Of a DNA stretch of 64,000 bases, positions 61,218 through 64,000 are shown in pieces. The stretch is from assembly GCA_951812325.1 (NCBI GenBank), contig OX638294.1:3262859-3326858 (forward strand). The letters are read 5' to 3'. The translations under genes and the position numbers were made by a program. This stretch comes from an uncultured Thermoanaerobaculia bacterium (GTDB lineage: Bacteria > Acidobacteriota > Thermoanaerobaculia > Multivoradales > Multivoraceae). The notes beneath the pieces were generated by a model. It saw only the letters and a program-made list of their open reading frames with translations, ran no database searches and was not told the DNA's origin. Numbering within the stretch: position 1 is the first letter of the stretch; every line of letters starts with the position of its first letter.

Positions 61218-62234
61218 ATGAGAACGGCGTTTGATGTCTTCAGCGGCTGCGGCGGCCTGACACTCGGCCTAAGGCAGGCGGGATTCCGCGTCGTAGGTGC
61301 CGTCGATCTGGACCATCTGGCCGTCGACGCGTACAGGTCCAACCACCAAGGCGTCGTGACTTGGCGGCGAGACGTCAGGGACCTTGATGGGCGGACCATC
61401 CGGGAGCGTCTGGCCTTCAAGAAGGGGCAGCTCGACCTTCTGGCGGGCTGCCCCCCGTGTCAGGGCTTTTCCACTCTGAGAACATTGAACGGCGCGCGGG
61501 AAGTGGGCGACAAGCGGAACGACCTCGTCTTCGAGTTTCTCCGCCTGGTGAGGGAGCTGGAGCCTGGAGCGATCATGCTCGAGAACGTGCCCGGGCTTGG
61601 TACTGACGGCAGGATGGCCCGGCTCAGCGACCAACTTACCGGCTTGGGCTACCTGCACGCCTGGCGCGTCCTCAACGCTGCCGACTACGGCGTGCCGCAG
61701 AATCGTCGCCGCCTCATCCTCCTCGGCTCAAGGCTGGGCGCCATCGACTTCGCGGAGCCACTAGGCGAGCGCGCTACGGTCCGATCAGCCATCGGGAAGC
61801 TAACGCCGCCCGGCCAAAGCGGCGATGCTCTTCATGACCTTCCCGAGCGACGCTCGCCCAGAGTACGCTCACTGATCCGGAAGATCCCGAAGGACGGAGG
61901 CGGGAGGCTGGATCTTGAGGCAACGGATCAACTTCCCTGCCACCAGGGCTTCAACGGATTCAAGGACGTCTACGGGCGAATGGCTTGGGACCTACCCGCT
62001 CCGACCATAACGAGCGGCTGCCACAACCCGTCCAAGGGGCGCTTCCTCCACCCAACCGAGAACCGGGCCATCACGCTGCGTGAAGCTGCAGTCCTTCAGG
62101 GGTTTCCAACCTCCTACTGTTTCCCGCCTGGCGGAGGGAAACTGGCTCTTGCCGCCCTGATCGGAAACGCGTTGCCGCCGGCTTTCGTGTGCAGCCACGC
62201 TCTCAAGGTGGCGAAGCGCCTCTCGCAACAGTAG
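61218..62234 (+). CDS. DNA (cytosine-5)-methyltransferase 2
   Basis: A 338-residue C5 methyltransferase. Motif I is AFDVFSGCGGLTLGLRQAGF at the N-terminus, motif IV is AGCPPCQGFSTL with the catalytic Cys, motif VI is IMLENVPGL, motif VIII is ADYGVPQNRRRLILLG, and motif X is ALIGNALPPAFVCSHA. The start is the ATG at 61218 because motif I begins right after it; an in-frame fusion to the IS110 fragment is possible since no stop intervenes. It is followed after 14 bases by a GHKL ATPase gene. Together they form a second restriction-modification-like unit, unrelated in length and motif spacing to the 552-residue enzyme at 9444. Confidence 0.92.
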   Translation: MRTAFDVFSGCGGLTLGLRQAGFRVVGAVDLDHLAVDAYRSNHQGVVTWRRDVRDLDGRTIRERLAFKKGQLDLLAGCPPCQGFSTLRTLNGAREVGDKRNDLVFEFLRLVRELEPGAIMLENVPGLGTDGRMARLSDQLTGLGYLHAWRVLNAADYGVPQNRRRLILLGSRLGAIDFAEPLGERATVRSAIGKLTPPGQSGDALHDLPERRSPRVRSLIRKIPKDGGGRLDLEATDQLPCHQGFNGFKDVYGRMAWDLPAPTITSGCHNPSKGRFLHPTENRAITLREAAVLQGFPTSYCFPPGGGKLALAALIGNALPPAFVCSHALKVAKRLSQQ

Positions 62235-62235
62235 A

Positions 62236-62244
62236 GGGGAGAGG
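62236..62244 (+). promoter_or_regulatory. Shine-Dalgarno region for the TTG start of the GHKL ATPase
   Basis: GGGGAGAGG lies 4-12 bases upstream of the TTG at 62249, directly after the methyltransferase stop. No ATG occurs nearby in that frame before the N-box, so this fixes the start. Confidence 0.6.
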
Positions 62245-62248
62245 CTCG

Positions 62249-64000
62249 TTGCCATTGTCGACGCTTACGACCAGGAAAGCCCGCCAATTCTCTCTGAGGG
62301 TCCTCGGACGAACTCTTGAGCACCTCGGCGTTCAGACCTACAAACGCAGGGATACGGCCATAGCGGAGTTGGTCGCGAACTGTTGGGATGCGGGTGCCGA
62401 GAACGTCAGCATCACGGTCCCGGACGAGAGCTCTTACGATTTCAGGACGAGCCGAATCACCATCCGGGACGACGGCTGTGGAATGGCCGAAGACGAGGTC
62501 CAGAACGCCTACCTGGTCATCGGCAGAGACCGTCGCAAGTCAGGCTCTGCCGCGATCGAGTCCCGCAAGGTCATGGGGCGCAAGGGTATAGGCAAACTGG
62601 CTGGTTTCGGCATCGCCTCACGTATGGTGGTACGAACTTGGCGCAACGGCGCGCTCACCGAGTTCACTCTCAACGTGGACGACCTAAACAAGCCCGACAA
62701 CGAGGTCGGCAACGTGGCGATCGACGCCAGCGTAGGCAGACCCCCTGCCGACCTTGGTGAGCATGGCACCGAGCTCGAGCTCAACACGCTCAAGCACCTC
62801 ACTCCACTCGACATCGCCGGCCTTCGGGATGCTTTGGCAAGACGCTTTAGTCGAACCGCGCGAGGCGAGATGACAATCCTCGTCAATGACCTTCGGATTC
62901 AGGAGCCGCCGCTGGAGATGACTGACCGGTTCCCCGGCGAAGCCGACACCTACCTCAAAGACGAGATCCAGCTAGCAGATGGGCGAAACGGACAGGTACG
63001 GTATTACTACGGCTTTGCCAAGAAGCCGATTCGTTCCCGGGAGCTACGCGGATTCACGATCTATGTGCATGAGAAGACCGCACAGGCTCCACCGTTCTTC
63101 TTCGACGTCGAGGCTACGGCCACCGGCCAGCATGGCACCAAGTACGTCACCGGCGCCATCGAAGTCGACTTTCTTGACGACGGCCCGACGGATCTGATTT
63201 CGACCGACCGGCAAGAGATCGACTGGGAGGCCGACGAAGTACAGCCGTTCAAGAAGTGGGGAGACGAGTTGAGTCGGCGCGTACTCCGAGATTGGAGAGA
63301 CCGCAAGGAGCAACGCGCCGAAGCTTGGATTCTCGAAGCGACCGACATCCGTCGCCGCATCGAGGCTCTGGATTCCCCTTCTCAGAAGCAAGTCAAGCGA
63401 TTCCTGCGAACACTTGGCCGGGTAGAAGGGGACAGCGAAGAGAGCGTGCGGTCGCTCGCCGATTCGCTAGTGCAAGCGTACGAGTTCCGCCACTTCCATG
63501 ACGTGGTTCAGGAGATCGAGGCCACTGACGACGATCCTGAGTCGCTGCGAATACTCCTAAAGCATCTACGCGAGTGGCAGGTGCTCGAGAGCCGTGCGAT
63601 TCTCGAAGTAGTTCGTGGTCGCCTGGAGATAGTCGACAAGTTCCGCACCATGATCGCGGACGATGCTCCGGAAACCGCCCCGCGCGTAGGAGACGACAAT
63701 ATCCACGATCTTCTGGCTGGGTATCCTTGGCTACTCAATCCGGAATGGCAGATTCTCGCTGAAGAGAAGGCGATCTCTACACAACTTCGAGAGTGGACGT
63801 TCACCGAAATAGAAGACGAGGATAGTCGCCTTCGCTACGACTATTTGGCACTCAGTGATGACCACCGACTGGTGGTGGTCGACATAAAGCGCCCGGGAAT
63901 CGCCGTCGGATTGGACGAACTGCAGCGGCTGGAGCGATACAAGGAGCGACTCGCTCGTGCCGAGGGGCGGAATCTTCACATGCTTTTGGTCTGTGGCGTC
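62249..64000 (+). CDS. GHKL ATPase with nuclease-like C-terminus (partial)
   Basis: At least 584 residues, running off the window. The N-terminal GHKL ATPase has N-box AIAELVANCWDAGAENVSIT, G1 box ITIRDDGCGMAEDEVQNAYL, and G2 region RKVMGRKGIGKLAGFGIASR. The middle is helical (EDSEES, REWQVLESRAILEVVRGRLE). The visible C-terminus has RYDYLALSDDHRLVVVDIKR, an acidic residue followed by D-x-K, as in PD-(D/E)XK nucleases. The start is a TTG preceded by GGGGAGAGG, 14 bases after the methyltransferase stop. It could act as a methylation-sensitive effector; whether the nuclease fold is complete cannot be seen here. Confidence 0.85.
   Translation, partial: MPLSTLTTRKARQFSLRVLGRTLEHLGVQTYKRRDTAIAELVANCWDAGAENVSITVPDESSYDFRTSRITIRDDGCGMAEDEVQNAYLVIGRDRRKSGSAAIESRKVMGRKGIGKLAGFGIASRMVVRTWRNGALTEFTLNVDDLNKPDNEVGNVAIDASVGRPPADLGEHGTELELNTLKHLTPLDIAGLRDALARRFSRTARGEMTILVNDLRIQEPPLEMTDRFPGEADTYLKDEIQLADGRNGQVRYYYGFAKKPIRSRELRGFTIYVHEKTAQAPPFFFDVEATATGQHGTKYVTGAIEVDFLDDGPTDLISTDRQEIDWEADEVQPFKKWGDELSRRVLRDWRDRKEQRAEAWILEATDIRRRIEALDSPSQKQVKRFLRTLGRVEGDSEESVRSLADSLVQAYEFRHFHDVVQEIEATDDDPESLRILLKHLREWQVLESRAILEVVRGRLEIVDKFRTMIADDAPETAPRVGDDNIHDLLAGYPWLLNPEWQILAEEKAISTQLREWTFTEIEDEDSRLRYDYLALSDDHRLVVVDIKRPGIAVGLDELQRLERYKERLARAEGRNLHMLLVCGV

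Noticed and set aside
59139..62234. A single open frame of 1,031 codons across the nuclease fragment, DUF4143 region, IS110 start and methyltransferase
   Set aside because: Only the last 338 codons and the 107-codon IS110 part are homologous in that frame. The rest runs antisense to other gene fragments, so the length is accidental in GC-rich DNA.

Overview
This 64 kb window is GC-rich bacterial DNA with no rRNA or tRNA genes that I can recognise. Several features suggest a free-living or host-associated member of Acidobacteriota or a similar deep-branching, GC-rich phylum: a DUF2277 gene, a complete mevalonate route that uses isopentenyl phosphate kinase, a decaprenyl-phosphate phosphoribosyltransferase homologue, type IV pilus/type II secretion pseudopilins, and many fragmentary genes and repeats. 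The taxonomic placement is an inference, not a demonstration.

Region by region. 1-2,000: small genes (DUF2277, two tiny membrane proteins, a HEPN-like hypothetical). 2,150-11,620: a tightly overlapping minus-strand defence operon with cytosine methyltransferase, GHKL/MORC-like ATPase, Z1 helicase-like ATPase, PD-(D/E)XK nuclease and AIPR protein, and a divergent vsr nickase. 11,800-19,550: housekeeping genes (adenosine deaminase, Tat-exported Gfo/Idh/MocA protein, metallo-beta-lactamase hydrolase, TlpA thioredoxin, Glu/Leu-type dehydrogenase, NudC, MoaA). 19,800-27,550: mevalonate-pathway cluster (type 2 IPP isomerase, HMG-CoA reductase, mevalonate kinase, a mevalonate (phosphate) decarboxylase and isopentenyl phosphate kinase), interrupted by a small unrelated block. 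27,650-43,870: DtxR regulator, biotin carboxylase/BCCP, substrate-binding protein plus HAMP sensor plus OFA transporter, UbiA prenyltransferase, flippase-like protein, two M20 peptidases, prepilin peptidase and three pilus-assembly proteins.

43,880-60,900 is a highly rearranged accessory zone. It holds three large exported leucine-rich-repeat proteins (all minus strand) that differ in the LRR part but share an almost identical C-terminal half. Between them lie broken copies of a methyltransferase, a pilX segment, yidD, selA, IS3 OrfA, a DUF4143 ATPase and a coiled-coil nuclease-like protein. 60,900-64,000 starts with the first third of an IS110 transposase, cut off in frame by a second defence unit: a cytosine methyltransferase and a GHKL ATPase with a nuclease-like C-terminus that runs off the window.

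Three patterns stand out. (1) Gene boundaries from 20.8 to 42 kb repeatedly carry direct duplications with a period of 72-78 bp (105 bp once), and several of them copy a start codon in frame. (2) The LRR paralogues look like modular products of recombination, with a conserved C-terminal cassette and hairpin. (3) The mevalonate cluster has isopentenyl phosphate kinase and no visible phosphomevalonate kinase, pointing to the alternative (decarboxylate, then phosphorylate) branch.
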